Assembly: GCF_014836845.1 (NCBI RefSeq)
Contig: NZ_JACSQA010000008.1
Span: 42,676-106,675 of the forward strand
From: Ureibacillus galli
GTDB taxonomy: Bacteria; Bacillota; Bacilli; Bacillales_A; Planococcaceae
DNA: 64,000 bases
Reading direction: 5' to 3'
Program-made: the position numbers and the translations under genes
Part shown: one piece after another, positions 8,587 to 17,901 of the stretch
Layout: each line of letters opens with the position of its first letter
Numbering within the stretch: position 1 is the stretch's first letter
The notes under the pieces: generated by a model
Database searches by the model: none
What the model was told of the DNA's origin: nothing
The model's input: the letters and a program-made list of their open reading frames with translations, nothing else

Positions 8587-9529
8587 ATGCTCTCCCCCTA
8601 AACAACATAATTAAGAAGATCGCACTGCCGATTACCGCTACCGTAACATTTACCGGTATTTCATATGGATATATTATGACGCGTCCTAAAATGTCACAGA
8701 TTAATAGGAAAACAACACCAAGAACCGCTGTATGCGGAATCGTCTTCCGCAAATTGTCCCCTAAATAAAGGGAGACGATATTCGGTACAATTAATCCGAG
8801 GAATGGAATCACTCCGACTGTTAGTACGACTGTTGTAGCGATAATTGCCACAAGAATTAAGCCAATATTTAGTACGAATTTATAACTTAAACCTAAGTTT
8901 TTGGCGAAATCTTCACCCATACCTGCAACAGTGAATTTGTTCGCATATAAATAGGCTAAAATCACAGCTGGTATACTTAAATATAGTAATTCATAACGTC
9001 CTGATATAACTAAAGTAAAGCTTCCCATTAACCAAGAAGAAATATTTTGAAGTAAATCCGCTTCATAAGCAAAAAACGTTGTGATGGAAGATAAAATGTT
9101 TCCATACATAATCCCGATTAAAGGGACAAAAATTACATCTTTAAACTTTATACGATCTAAAATTTGCATGAATAGCAAAGTTCCAACTAACGCAAATACA
9201 AAGCTAAAAATAATTTGCTGTGTATACGTTACATTTGTAAAGAACAGCATCGAAATGAGAATCCCTAACTTAGCGGCATCTAATGTTCCAGCTGTCGTTG
9301 GAGAAACGAATTTGTTTCGACTTAAGCTTTGCATAATCAAGCCCGCGATACTCATCCCTATCCCCGCTAAAATAATCGCCATTAGACGTGGTACACGACT
9401 GATTAAGAAAATTTGTGTTTCTTCTGATTGCCAGTCAAGTAAATCAGTTGGCTTTATATCAATCGCGCCAATAAATAGCGAGATAAACGACAGGATGATC
9501 GCTGCGATAATTAACATCCACAGTCTCAT
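8576..9529 (-). CDS. yclN: Siderophore ABC transporter permease (first subunit)
   Basis: FecCD-family permease of 317 residues and first gene of the siderophore operon. The conserved helix region RNKFVSPTTAGTLDAAKLG (near 70-90) and the late VGVIPFLGLIVPNIVSLYLG segment strongly resemble B. subtilis YclN. The open frame begins four codons earlier at 9541, but 9529 is preferred because GGGGA lies six bases upstream and the remembered YclN N-terminus aligns there. A Fur box lies 40 bp upstream. The operon reads yclN-yclO-yclP, then a terminator, then yclQ. Confidence 0.88.
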   Translation of the reverse strand: MRLWMLIIAAIILSFISLFIGAIDIKPTDLLDWQSEETQIFLISRVPRLMAIILAGIGMSIAGLIMQSLSRNKFVSPTTAGTLDAAKLGILISMLFFTNVTYTQQIIFSFVFALVGTLLFMQILDRIKFKDVIFVPLIGIMYGNILSSITTFFAYEADLLQNISSWLMGSFTLVISGRYELLYLSIPAVILAYLYANKFTVAGMGEDFAKNLGLSYKFVLNIGLILVAIIATTVVLTVGVIPFLGLIVPNIVSLYLGDNLRKTIPHTAVLGVVFLLICDILGRVIIYPYEIPVNVTVAVIGSAIFLIMLFRGRAYAK

Positions 9530-9566
9530 TTTTATCCCCATATTCTATTTATTCTCAAGTATGTAA

Positions 9567-9581
9567 TGAAAATGATTCTCA
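9567..9581 (-). promoter_or_regulatory. Fur box upstream of yclN
   Basis: TGAAAATGATTCTCA matches 12 of 14 defined positions of the 7-1-7 Fur consensus TGATAATnATTATCA and lies about 40 bp before the yclN start. Confidence 0.8.
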
Positions 9582-9750
9582 ACCTCGAGTACGTATTTCA
9601 TTATAAGTTGAAAAAGTTGAAAAATCAATGACGATAACTTGCGAACTTGAAAAATAAGAGGTTAAATTTTAAACTTTGTAACGGTTATTTATATTAAAAT
9701 GATTTCTTTAATCCATCTACATTCTTACTTTTGAAAAAATCGAACAATTA

Positions 9751-9784
9751 ATAAAAAAAGCTTAACTCGATTCGAGTTAAGCTT
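9751..9784 (-). terminator. Intrinsic terminator of the DUF6612-type lipoprotein gene
   Basis: AAGCTTAACTCG (9758-9769) pairs with CGAGTTAAGCTT (9773-9784) around a three-base loop; reading minus it is followed by TTTTTTATT. Confidence 0.9.
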
Positions 9785-9793
9785 ACAAATAAA

Positions 9794-10651
9794 TTAATAT
9801 TGAACTTCAATCGCTTTATCAATTACTTCCTGTGGAATTTTAATTTCTTCCACTCCGTTGAAATTATCAAATTGACTAACCATATCCGTCGTAATTTTCA
9901 TTGGCTGACCTTCTAAATCCATCGTGAAAGTGACATTCATGTCCATTGTCGTAATATCGAACGTTTCTTTATCAATTTCAATTTTATAATTTAAACTATC
10001 AACCTTCGTTTTTTCAAGAACTTGAGTATCCTCTTCAGAAAGTCCTAATGATTGATTAATTTGCATTTGCTCTAACATGTACTCTGTAAACTTATCACTA
10101 GCAGCATCTAATGTAAGAATGTACTGATCATCCGACTGTTCAAATGTAAAATCATTAATAAACGATTTCATTTGTTCCAGCTGTTCAGATGTATTTACTT
10201 GATTCGCTGTTTGTCCCATCATCGCATCAAACTCTTCAGATGGTAGCTTCACCCATTGGTTCGCTTCAGAGTCGAACATGTACATTCCGTCTTTCGTCAT
10301 ATACATTTCCATTCCCATTGATGCATCGCCTTCTGTTGTTGGCTCACCCATCGTCATTGTTCCATCCATGTACATAGAAACGGGATCTGTTACCATATCC
10401 ATTTTTAAATCACTTTTCGTTGTCATTTCAATACTTTCTTCGCCAGTTCCAAATCCGATTGTTTGGTCCATCTTAATTGATCCACTAAGACTTTTCAGTT
10501 CATTTTGTCGGTCGATTGCATTTTTATAAACCTCATCTAACGTCAAATCACTGCTTTTCGATGTCGCACCTGACTGTGGTTTTGCAGTGCTATTACATGC
10601 TGTTAACACGAATAACATGATAGCGATTAATAAATAACCCCATTTTTTCAT
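9794..10651 (-). CDS. Lipoprotein, DUF6612/LolA-like
   Basis: A 285-residue secreted lipoprotein of unknown function. The signal peptide MKKWGYLLIAIMLFVLTAC ends with a lipobox Cys at 19, then a Ser-rich linker. The body repeats methionine-rich beta-type segments (near TMTMGEPTTEGDASMGMEMY) characteristic of the DUF6612/LppX-LolA-like fold, which forms a half-barrel for hydrophobic ligands. The frame is open further upstream, but AGGAAGG six to seven bases before this ATG and the signal peptide decide the start at 10651. It is monocistronic. Confidence 0.75.
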   Translation of the reverse strand: MKKWGYLLIAIMLFVLTACNSTAKPQSGATSKSSDLTLDEVYKNAIDRQNELKSLSGSIKMDQTIGFGTGEESIEMTTKSDLKMDMVTDPVSMYMDGTMTMGEPTTEGDASMGMEMYMTKDGMYMFDSEANQWVKLPSEEFDAMMGQTANQVNTSEQLEQMKSFINDFTFEQSDDQYILTLDAASDKFTEYMLEQMQINQSLGLSEEDTQVLEKTKVDSLNYKIEIDKETFDITTMDMNVTFTMDLEGQPMKITTDMVSQFDNFNGVEEIKIPQEVIDKAIEVQY

Positions 10652-10956
10652 AATACCCTTCCTTTCACAAACCTTTAGTTTTCTTTTAGCTATGAACATA
10701 ACTTTGTTTGACAAAATTATGATTACATTTCATAGAGTAACAGTGTTTACAATATTTTCCTATCTATTTTTGTTATTTTCATATAAAATGTTACTTTTTT
10801 ACTTCTTTCCTATTTACTACTATTTCTCTATATGAATCTTCTATTCTATAGGAGAATACCCACTATTTGTTAGTACGTATAAAGAGTGTAAAAGGTGTCA
10901 ATTTTTCCTGAAGAAATAAAAAAAAAGAAGTGTGAATAAATCACACCTCTTTTATA
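10652..10956. other. Intergenic region, AT-rich
   Basis: About 300 bases between two minus-strand genes. Apart from the dtpT terminator at its left end I see no ORF with a ribosome site, no convincing RNA structure and no recognisable operator. It presumably holds the lipoprotein gene promoter. Confidence 0.4.
10919..10953 (-). terminator. Intrinsic terminator of dtpT-like gene
   Basis: Reading minus, AAAGAGGTGTGA pairs with TCACACTTCTTT (one G-U pair) around a five-base loop, followed by a run of T. Confidence 0.85.
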
Positions 10957-12444
10957 TTAATTTACCCCGCGCATCGCCTTGGCAATGATAGGTGTTAATA
11001 CTAATAATAGAAGACCTAAGAAGATAGATAATGCACCAAGTGTTCCGAAGTACGTAATTTCTGTTACTGCTTCATAAACACGAACAAGTTGCGCATTAAT
11101 CGCTTGGGCAGCCGCACTAGTTAAGAACCATAAAGACATTGTTTGAGCTGCGAATGCTGCTGGTGCCAATTTAGTAGTCGCTGATAAACCGACTGGAGAT
11201 AATAATAACTCCCCTACTACAACAAGGAAGAAGGATAGAACTAACCACCAAGGGCTAACAAGTTCCGTGCCACCAGACATTTTCGCTGGAATAATCATTA
11301 CTAAGAATGATAAACCTGCAAAGAATAATGAAATAGCAAATTTCTTCGGAGTAGAAGGCTGACGATTACCAAGTTTTAACCATATCCAAGCAAAGATTGG
11401 TGCAAAGATAATAATGAATAATGGGTTAAGGGATTGGAACCAAGACGCTGGGATTTCAAAGCTTCCCACAGTTAAATCTGTACGAGTATCCGCATAAGTT
11501 GCTAAAATTGTTGCTCCTTGTTCTTGAATAGCCCAGAACATAACCGCAGCAATAAATAAAGGAATGTAAGCTAATACTCGAGATTTTTCATCTTTCGTCG
11601 TTTTTGGACTACGATACATAACAATAAAGAACGCTGTTGGAATTAATATACCAAGTGTTGTAATAATTAAACTGAACACAGCCATTGTTAAATTACCAGT
11701 CGCATTTAAAATGAACCCGGCAATTAAAATAGCAATAATGGCAATGATCACATTACGAATCGTTTTCTTTTTCTCTTGCTCTGTTAATGGGTTTGGTACT
11801 TCAAGACCCGCTAATCCTAAAAATTTCTTTTGTGTGACAAAGAAAACGATTAAACCAATGAACATACCTACAGCAGCTAAACCAAATCCTAAATGGAAAT
11901 TATATTCTTCCCCAACTGTACCAATAATTAACGGTGCAATAAATGCCCCCATATTAATACCCATATAGAAAATGCTAAATCCTGAGTCACGGCGATTATC
12001 ACCCTCAGCATACATATCTCCAACAATCGTTGAGACATTCGATTTTAATAAACCCGTACCGGCAATAATAAATGCCATCGAAATGAGTAAAGCAGTAAGA
12101 CCAAACGGTAACGCCAATACAATATGGCCGATCATAATTAATATTCCACCGTAAAATACAGTCTTACGTGTTCCCCAAACTCGGTCAGCAAACCAACCGC
12201 CAATAATACCAGACATATAAATTAAAGACCCATATAGAGCCATTATAGAGTTCGCTGTTCCTCGATCTAACCCTAATCCACCATCATGTAATTCATAATA
12301 CATATAAAGTATAAGAATGGCGCGCATTCCATAATATGAGAATCTTTCCCAAAATTCAGTAAAGAATAGAGTGAATAAACCCTTTGGTTGACCAAAAAAT
12401 CCTTTTTGAGGAACGGATTTGACAATTTCGTCTTTACTATACAT
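10957..12444 (-). CDS. dtpT: Di-/tripeptide:proton symporter (POT family)
   Basis: Proton-coupled importer of di- and tripeptides. The 495-residue protein has the 14-helix POT/PTR layout of DtpT. The family signature ExxERFxYYG appears as FWERFSYYGMRAIL near residues 31-44, and the second signature region FYMGINMGAFIAPLI near 157-171. B. subtilis YclF is the likely orthologue, and yclF also lies close to yclNOPQ in that species. It is monocistronic with its own terminator. Together with two opp operons it gives the cell three peptide uptake systems in this window. Confidence 0.92.
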   Translation of the reverse strand: MYSKDEIVKSVPQKGFFGQPKGLFTLFFTEFWERFSYYGMRAILILYMYYELHDGGLGLDRGTANSIMALYGSLIYMSGIIGGWFADRVWGTRKTVFYGGILIMIGHIVLALPFGLTALLISMAFIIAGTGLLKSNVSTIVGDMYAEGDNRRDSGFSIFYMGINMGAFIAPLIIGTVGEEYNFHLGFGLAAVGMFIGLIVFFVTQKKFLGLAGLEVPNPLTEQEKKKTIRNVIIAIIAILIAGFILNATGNLTMAVFSLIITTLGILIPTAFFIVMYRSPKTTKDEKSRVLAYIPLFIAAVMFWAIQEQGATILATYADTRTDLTVGSFEIPASWFQSLNPLFIIIFAPIFAWIWLKLGNRQPSTPKKFAISLFFAGLSFLVMIIPAKMSGGTELVSPWWLVLSFFLVVVGELLLSPVGLSATTKLAPAAFAAQTMSLWFLTSAAAQAINAQLVRVYEAVTEITYFGTLGALSIFLGLLLLVLTPIIAKAMRGVN

Positions 12445-12669
12445 AAAGAAATCCCTCTTCCGTTAATATTTTTATATTTTCAAACAATTTAGATTATTAA
12501 AATCGCAGTCTGAAAACTCGTTTTATTACCTTAAAACAAAATGAATGTTTTTTCAATATATTATAAAAAAGTTCGAAATTTCAATTTCTTCTTTATTTTC
12601 TATCATTTTTCCTTAAGAACTGTAATTCATAGGGTTCTTATTGATATATAAGAATAATTTTTTATTCAT

Positions 12670-12702
12670 AAAAAATAGGCAACGACAAATACATCGTTAC
12701 CC
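12670..12702 (-). terminator. Intrinsic terminator of hflX
   Basis: Reading minus, GGGTAACGA pairs with TCGTTGCCT (two G-U pairs), followed by ATTTTTT. Confidence 0.8.
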
Positions 12703-12709
12703 AATTTCA

Positions 12710-13996
12710 TTATTTTATTACAAAGTTTTCGTACTTTTTCATATCAGACTCTTTTAATTCAACTACTAGCCTTGTTCCGTGTTCTTCATATTCTGTTTCT
12801 TTCACTTGTGCATTGGCATTTAAGTACGAAACAACATCTCCCCGATCAAAAGGAATCATCATTTCACATTCAACATAATGAGAAAAAATATGTTGTTTGA
12901 TCATTTCGATTAATTCGTCTAAACCACTATCTTCCTGGGCGGAAATCCAAATATTGTCACCACTTACTAATGGATATTTTACGTTTGCAATATCCGATTT
13001 GTTATATACATAAATAGTCGGAATGTCCTCTACATCGACTTCGTTCAATGTTTTGTTCGTTACATCCATCATAAACCGATACTGCTCATTGGATACATCT
13101 ACTACATGTAATAATAAGTCGGCTTCCCTTGCCTCCTCCAAAGTGGAACGGAACGCCTTTACTAGATGATGGGGTAATTTACTAACAAATCCAACCGTAT
13201 CCGTTAATAAAAATGTCTTTTTATCTGGCAATTCAATATTTCGAACAGAAGTATCTAAAGTTGCAAATAACATATTTTTTTCCAAAACTTGTTTATTGTC
13301 TTCTTGTCCAATTTTCTTCAATAGACGGTTCATTATGGTTGATTTTCCAGCATTCGTATACCCGACTAAAGAAACGACTGGAATTTCATTTTTCCTTCTT
13401 TTTTTCCTTTGGGTTTCCCTTTGTTCTTTTACACCTTCAAGTTCTTTTCGAAGCTTTGAAATTTGATCTTCGATTTTCCGTCGATCCAACTCTAATTTCG
13501 TTTCTCCAGCACCACGGTTTCTAAAACCTCCACCCGTACCACCACCTTGACGAGATAATGAAGCATGAAGGCCTACTAGTCTTGGCAACATATATTGAAG
13601 CTGAGCTAATTCTACTTGCATTTGCGCTTCCCTTGTTTTTGCGCGGCGATCAAAAATATCTAAAATAAGCATCGTACGATCAATGACTTTACATTCTAAA
13701 TCATGCTCCAAATTTCTAATTTGTGATGGGGAAAGTTCATCATTAAAAATAACTAAATTTCCGTCTAACTCTTCTATAAAACTTTTTATTTCCTCAATTT
13801 TTCCAGTTCCTACATAATGGGATGGATTTATACGTTCTAAATTTTGTGTGACCGTTCCCATTACAGTCACATCAAGAGCCTCAGCTAAACTGGCTAACTC
13901 TTCCATTGAGTAATGGAAATTGGGATCATTTTGTAAATTAACGCCAACTAAAACGGCCTTTTCAATAATTGTTTCAATCTGTTGCATATTCGTCAC
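12710..13996 (-). CDS. hflX: Ribosome-associated GTPase HflX
   Basis: Ribosome-splitting GTPase that rescues stalled or hibernating 70S ribosomes. In 428 residues the HflX N-domain is followed by the glycine-rich GGGTGGGFRNRGAGETKLE linker (151-169), a basic coiled coil (170-203) and the G domain: G1 GYTNAGKST (212-220), G3 DTVGF (266-270), G4 NKSD (332-335). A GTG start (13996) has GGAGG eight bases upstream. The terminator of the upstream putP gene (14070-14104) separates the two units. Several other ribosome-stress genes share this window. Confidence 0.95.
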   Translation of the reverse strand: MTNMQQIETIIEKAVLVGVNLQNDPNFHYSMEELASLAEALDVTVMGTVTQNLERINPSHYVGTGKIEEIKSFIEELDGNLVIFNDELSPSQIRNLEHDLECKVIDRTMLILDIFDRRAKTREAQMQVELAQLQYMLPRLVGLHASLSRQGGGTGGGFRNRGAGETKLELDRRKIEDQISKLRKELEGVKEQRETQRKKRRKNEIPVVSLVGYTNAGKSTIMNRLLKKIGQEDNKQVLEKNMLFATLDTSVRNIELPDKKTFLLTDTVGFVSKLPHHLVKAFRSTLEEAREADLLLHVVDVSNEQYRFMMDVTNKTLNEVDVEDIPTIYVYNKSDIANVKYPLVSGDNIWISAQEDSGLDELIEMIKQHIFSHYVECEMMIPFDRGDVVSYLNANAQVKETEYEEHGTRLVVELKESDMKKYENFVIK

Positions 13997-14065
13997 TAAA
14001 GATTCCTCCCTGTAAAAAGTAGGGTATTTTCCACAATCGTATCATACATTATATCCCATTTTACA

Positions 14066-14104
14066 TAAGAAAAGACCTATAACATCGATTGTTATAGGTC
14101 TTTT
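14066..14104 (-). terminator. Intrinsic terminator of putP
   Basis: AAAAGACCTATAAC (14070-14083) pairs perfectly with GTTATAGGTCTTTT (14091-14104); minus-strand T residues follow. Confidence 0.88.
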
Positions 14105-14110
14105 AAAATT

Positions 14111-15604
14111 TTATTGTTTCTCTTTTTCTGAATGTAAAAGATTTAAAGTTTCATCAAACTCTTGTTCAATTTCATCATTTCGTTTATAAGTAATTAAACT
14201 GATGATGACCGCTAAAATAAGATTAATAGCAAAACCAGGTACAATTTCATACAGCCTACTAGATAGCACTTCATTTTGCCCCCATACAAAGGCAACAACA
14301 GCACCTACTACCATACCTGTTAGTGCACCAACATTTGTTAGTTTTCTCCAATATAAAGCGAGTAAAATGGTTGGTCCAAAGGCTGCACCAAATCCAGCCC
14401 ATGCAAATCCAACTAAATCTAAAATGGAACTGTTAGGGTTCCATCCTAATATCGCAGCAACAACGGAAACCACAAGAACCGCTAAGCGACCAGCCAATAC
14501 ATAATGTTTATCCGTCGCATCCTTTTTAAATAACGCTTTATACATATCTTCCACTAGTGCAGAGGATGTCACAATTAATTGGGAAGAAATCGTACTCATA
14601 ATTGCAGCTAATATGGCAGCTAGCATAATACCAGCAATAAATGGATGGAATAAAATTTGCCCCATGACAATAAAAATTGTTTCAGGATCCTCAATTTTTC
14701 CACCATTTTGTTGGAAGTAGGCTAATCCGACTAACGCAGTACCAATTGCACCAAATAAACTTAAGATCATCCAACCGATTCCGATACGACGGGCTTGTTT
14801 TGTTTCTTTTACCGATTTGATGGCCATGAATCGTACAATAATATGCGGTTGCCCAAAGTAACCTAGCCCCCACGCAACAGAAGAAATAACTCCAGCTGCT
14901 GTAGCCGTTGAAGCAAACAAATTAAAATGCTCTGGTTTCACCGATTGAATGGAGTTGATTGTTTCGCCAATTCCCCCAGTGAAAAACAAACCAATTGTTG
15001 GTACTAAAACTAAAGCTAAAAACATAATCAGACCTTGTAAAAAGTCTGTGTAACTAACTGCTAAAAATCCGCCAAATAACGTATAGCCAACTGTAACCAG
15101 TGCTACTACTAATAAACCTGTATGGTAGTCAAAACCAAAGGAACTTTCAAAAAATTTACCGCCAGATACCATACCTGAAGATACATAAAACGTGAAGAAT
15201 ACTAAAATAACAATACCTGAAACTATACGAATTAATTTCGTCTTATCACGAAGACGGTTATCTAAAAAACTAGGAATCGTAATGGAATTTTTTGAAACTT
15301 GTGTATAAACCCGTAGACGTGGTGCAACAAAATACCAGTTTAACCAAGCTCCCACTGTTAATCCAATTGCAATCCATGCTTCTACTAAACCTGCCGTATA
15401 GATTGCACCAGGTAACCCCATTAGTAGCCATCCAGACATGTCTGCTGCTCCAGCACTTAATGCCGTAACAGCTGGACCTAAATCACGTCCGCCTAACATA
15501 TAATCATTTAAATTCGTTGTTCTTTTATAGGCGTACCAACCAATAATAATCATCGCTAGCATATAAATAACGATCGCTAACAATTGAAATGCATGATCTG
15601 ACAT
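14111..15604 (-). CDS. putP: Sodium/proline symporter (SSS family)
   Basis: Na+-coupled proline importer of 497 residues with about 13 membrane helices. The sequence ALSAGAADMSGWLLMGLPGA (near 48-67) is the PutP sodium/substrate-binding region, and later SSQLIVTSSALVEDMYK is the conserved SSS motif. PutP (catabolic) and OpuE (osmoprotective) cannot be separated on sequence alone; no put catabolic genes are adjacent, so an osmoprotective role is possible. GGGGGATGG precedes the ATG. It is monocistronic. Confidence 0.9.
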   Translation of the reverse strand: MSDHAFQLLAIVIYMLAMIIIGWYAYKRTTNLNDYMLGGRDLGPAVTALSAGAADMSGWLLMGLPGAIYTAGLVEAWIAIGLTVGAWLNWYFVAPRLRVYTQVSKNSITIPSFLDNRLRDKTKLIRIVSGIVILVFFTFYVSSGMVSGGKFFESSFGFDYHTGLLVVALVTVGYTLFGGFLAVSYTDFLQGLIMFLALVLVPTIGLFFTGGIGETINSIQSVKPEHFNLFASTATAAGVISSVAWGLGYFGQPHIIVRFMAIKSVKETKQARRIGIGWMILSLFGAIGTALVGLAYFQQNGGKIEDPETIFIVMGQILFHPFIAGIMLAAILAAIMSTISSQLIVTSSALVEDMYKALFKKDATDKHYVLAGRLAVLVVSVVAAILGWNPNSSILDLVGFAWAGFGAAFGPTILLALYWRKLTNVGALTGMVVGAVVAFVWGQNEVLSSRLYEIVPGFAINLILAVIISLITYKRNDEIEQEFDETLNLLHSEKEKQ

Positions 15605-15873
15605 AATCCATCCCCCTTAATACAAAACATTTTTGAAAATAGTGTCGAATAATAGAAAATAACCGCGTATTCTAGAACACTATTATTTGCTTATAATTTA
15701 TCATACTTCATAATAATTGTATGTAAGTTTTTTTAAAAAATAAAATTTTCAATATACTGTTGTTATTATTTAGTTTAAAGCACCTTATTAGGAATTGAAA
15801 TCTTGAATTTAACACTAACTAATACAGCTATGTTAAACTATTTTCAACAATTTAAAAGTAGAGGCTGATTCAA

Positions 15874-17034
15874 ATGGATTTTGAACAAATGAAAGAACAA
15901 TTTTTAAATCGCATTCATAGTAAGCAACTTATTCATGCGACCTTTAGCCAACCACGGCAAAAATCAAATGAGTTAAAACGTGTAAAACTAAAACCAATAG
16001 AACTGAAAGGGCAATACCATATTCAGTTGGAATATCAATATGAACGTATATTAAAACATGAAAATGTTTTATTAGAAAAATTTTCTGACTCCTTCGAAAT
16101 ACTTTTACAGCAATTTCGTCAAATCCACGCCCAATTTACGGATGAAAAAATACAAGTCCAATTGTCGAAAAAAAATAAGGTGCTTTGGAAAGTGGAAAAA
16201 CTCGAAAATGCAAAACAAGTTAATCTTTCCCATAATCGGAAAAAGCAATATTTACTTGACGACTCAACACCTTATCCTTTTTTAATTCGTCTTGGCGTTC
16301 AAACGGAAGATGGTAAAGTGAAAAAGCAAAAGTTTGATAAGTTCAGACAAATTAACCGTTTTGTAGAGTTTATCGATGATTCTTTACAACATTTGCCCAA
16401 AGGCCGACAAATTCGAATTCTCGACTTTGGCTCAGGGAAGTCCTATTTAACCTTTGCCTTATATCATTATTTAAAGATCGAGAAGGGATTGGATATTCGG
16501 GTAACTGGCTTAGATTTGAAGAAAGAAGTTATAGAGGAATGTAATCGAATTGCTCATGATCTGCATTATGATCAGCTTGAATTTTTAGTTGGTGATATTA
16601 ATGATTATAATGAGGAAAATGCCGTCGATATGGTTGTCACTTTACATGCTTGCGACGTTGCAACGGATATGGCCTTGGCACGTGCAGTAAAGTGGGGAGC
16701 TAAGGTAATTTTAAGCGTTCCATGCTGCCAGCATGAATTAAACAGACAACTTCATGCACCCGCTTTAGATATAATGACGCAACACGGGTTAGTCAAAGAA
16801 CGTTTTGCTTCCCTTGCAACTGACTCTATTCGTGCGGAAATTTTAACCTTAGTCGGTTACGATACACAACTTTTGGAATTTATTGATATTGAACATACAC
16901 CAAAAAACATATTAATTCGTGCTTACTTAACCGGGAAAAAACCAACATTAGAACAACGCGAACGCTACAATTCGTTTATTCAGTTTTTATCTGCAGAACC
17001 ATTTCTACAAAAGGAACTTCAGCAATATTTTTAA
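15874..17034 (+). CDS. SAM-dependent methyltransferase (Methyltransf_32-like)
   Basis: Class I methyltransferase of 386 residues. The N-terminal 130 residues are a charged domain without a motif I recognise. The Rossmann core starts with RILDFGSGKSYLTFALYHYL (181-200), which holds the SAM-binding DxGxGxS loop, continues with VTGLDLKK and ends with SVPCCQHELN. The LHACDVATD and VPCCQH motifs are typical of the PF13679 family (RRNAD1/METTL25 relatives), several members of which modify RNA. Substrate unknown. A cruciform-type terminator follows at 17065-17118. Confidence 0.8.
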   Translation: MDFEQMKEQFLNRIHSKQLIHATFSQPRQKSNELKRVKLKPIELKGQYHIQLEYQYERILKHENVLLEKFSDSFEILLQQFRQIHAQFTDEKIQVQLSKKNKVLWKVEKLENAKQVNLSHNRKKQYLLDDSTPYPFLIRLGVQTEDGKVKKQKFDKFRQINRFVEFIDDSLQHLPKGRQIRILDFGSGKSYLTFALYHYLKIEKGLDIRVTGLDLKKEVIEECNRIAHDLHYDQLEFLVGDINDYNEENAVDMVVTLHACDVATDMALARAVKWGAKVILSVPCCQHELNRQLHAPALDIMTQHGLVKERFASLATDSIRAEILTLVGYDTQLLEFIDIEHTPKNILIRAYLTGKKPTLEQRERYNSFIQFLSAEPFLQKELQQYF

Positions 17035-17064
17035 TTGGAACACTTCATAAAATCAAATTAATGG

Positions 17065-17118
17065 GCAAGTATATTATAGTAGGAGAATTATCTACACTGT
17101 AATGTACTTGCTTTTCTA
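17065..17118 (+). terminator. Probable terminator after methyltransferase gene
   Basis: GCAAGTA (17065-17071) pairs with TACTTGC (17105-17111), followed by TTTTCTATTT. A second inner hairpin (GTAG/CTAC) fills the loop. Confidence 0.55.
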
Positions 17119-17262
17119 TTTGTGAACCTTTTTATGTTACAGCAATGTAAAATTTGTGAAATGAAACATTTAAGGTGTATAGATTTTTTAAAAATTTTGT
17201 TATGATTATTTAGGTTTTACATTAACTATTAAAAATTTGCACATATACCAGGGGGCATTTCC

Positions 17263-17883
17263 ATGTTTAGTCCAAAAAAATCAGATCCATTTTTCTTATC
17301 TTTACACAAGATAGCGGAAAATATGAGAGAGGCTGTTCATTACGCAAGAGAATTTAAAATTAATTCTATTGCTGATTTAAAAGAACTTAGCGTTCGAATG
17401 AAGAAGTATGAAACGGATGGCGATAAATTAATCCATGAGTTAATCGTGATGTTAAACAAATCTTTCATGACACCAATTGAACGTGAAGATATTTTAGCAT
17501 TAGCCAACAAAATGGATGATGTACTCGATGGAGCGGAGCATTGTATCGCCCATTTCGAAATGTTTTCATTTACTGAAATCGATGAATCGATGAAAAAATT
17601 CTTAGACTATATTTCAAAAAGTGCAGATGAAATCGTTTCAGCAACAGATCTTTTAAATAAAAAGGACTTAGTTGCGATGCGTAAACATATTATCCTAATT
17701 AAGGATTATGAACGCGAATGTGATGAAATTTCACGTTCTTCTACAAAGCAACTGTTTTTAAATGAAAAGGATCCAATCCGTCTAATTAAAATGCGCGACA
17801 TCTATGATCAACTAGAAGAAATCGCTGACTCTACTCAAGATGTAGCGAATACATTAGAAACAATTATTATGCGTAACGCGTAG
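17263..17883 (+). CDS. ykaA: DUF47/PhoU-like partner of phosphate transporter
   Basis: A 206-residue, almost entirely helical protein of the DUF47 family (PhoU-like three-helix bundles). These proteins accompany Pit transporters and are thought to regulate phosphate uptake. The acidic DKLIHELI and ANKMDDVLDGAEH segments are the expected metal-binding-type motifs. A GGGGG site precedes the ATG. The pit gene begins 18 bases downstream, so the two form an operon as in B. subtilis ykaA-pit. Confidence 0.9.
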   Translation: MFSPKKSDPFFLSLHKIAENMREAVHYAREFKINSIADLKELSVRMKKYETDGDKLIHELIVMLNKSFMTPIEREDILALANKMDDVLDGAEHCIAHFEMFSFTEIDESMKKFLDYISKSADEIVSATDLLNKKDLVAMRKHIILIKDYERECDEISRSSTKQLFLNEKDPIRLIKMRDIYDQLEEIADSTQDVANTLETIIMRNA

Positions 17884-17901
17884 GATCAGGAGATTTTATA
17901 A

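Noticed and set aside
13997..14065. Possible 17-codon ORF ending at the hflX start
   Set aside because: It begins almost at the putative -10 and has no ribosome site, so a leader peptide is not supported despite known attenuation of hflX in other genera.
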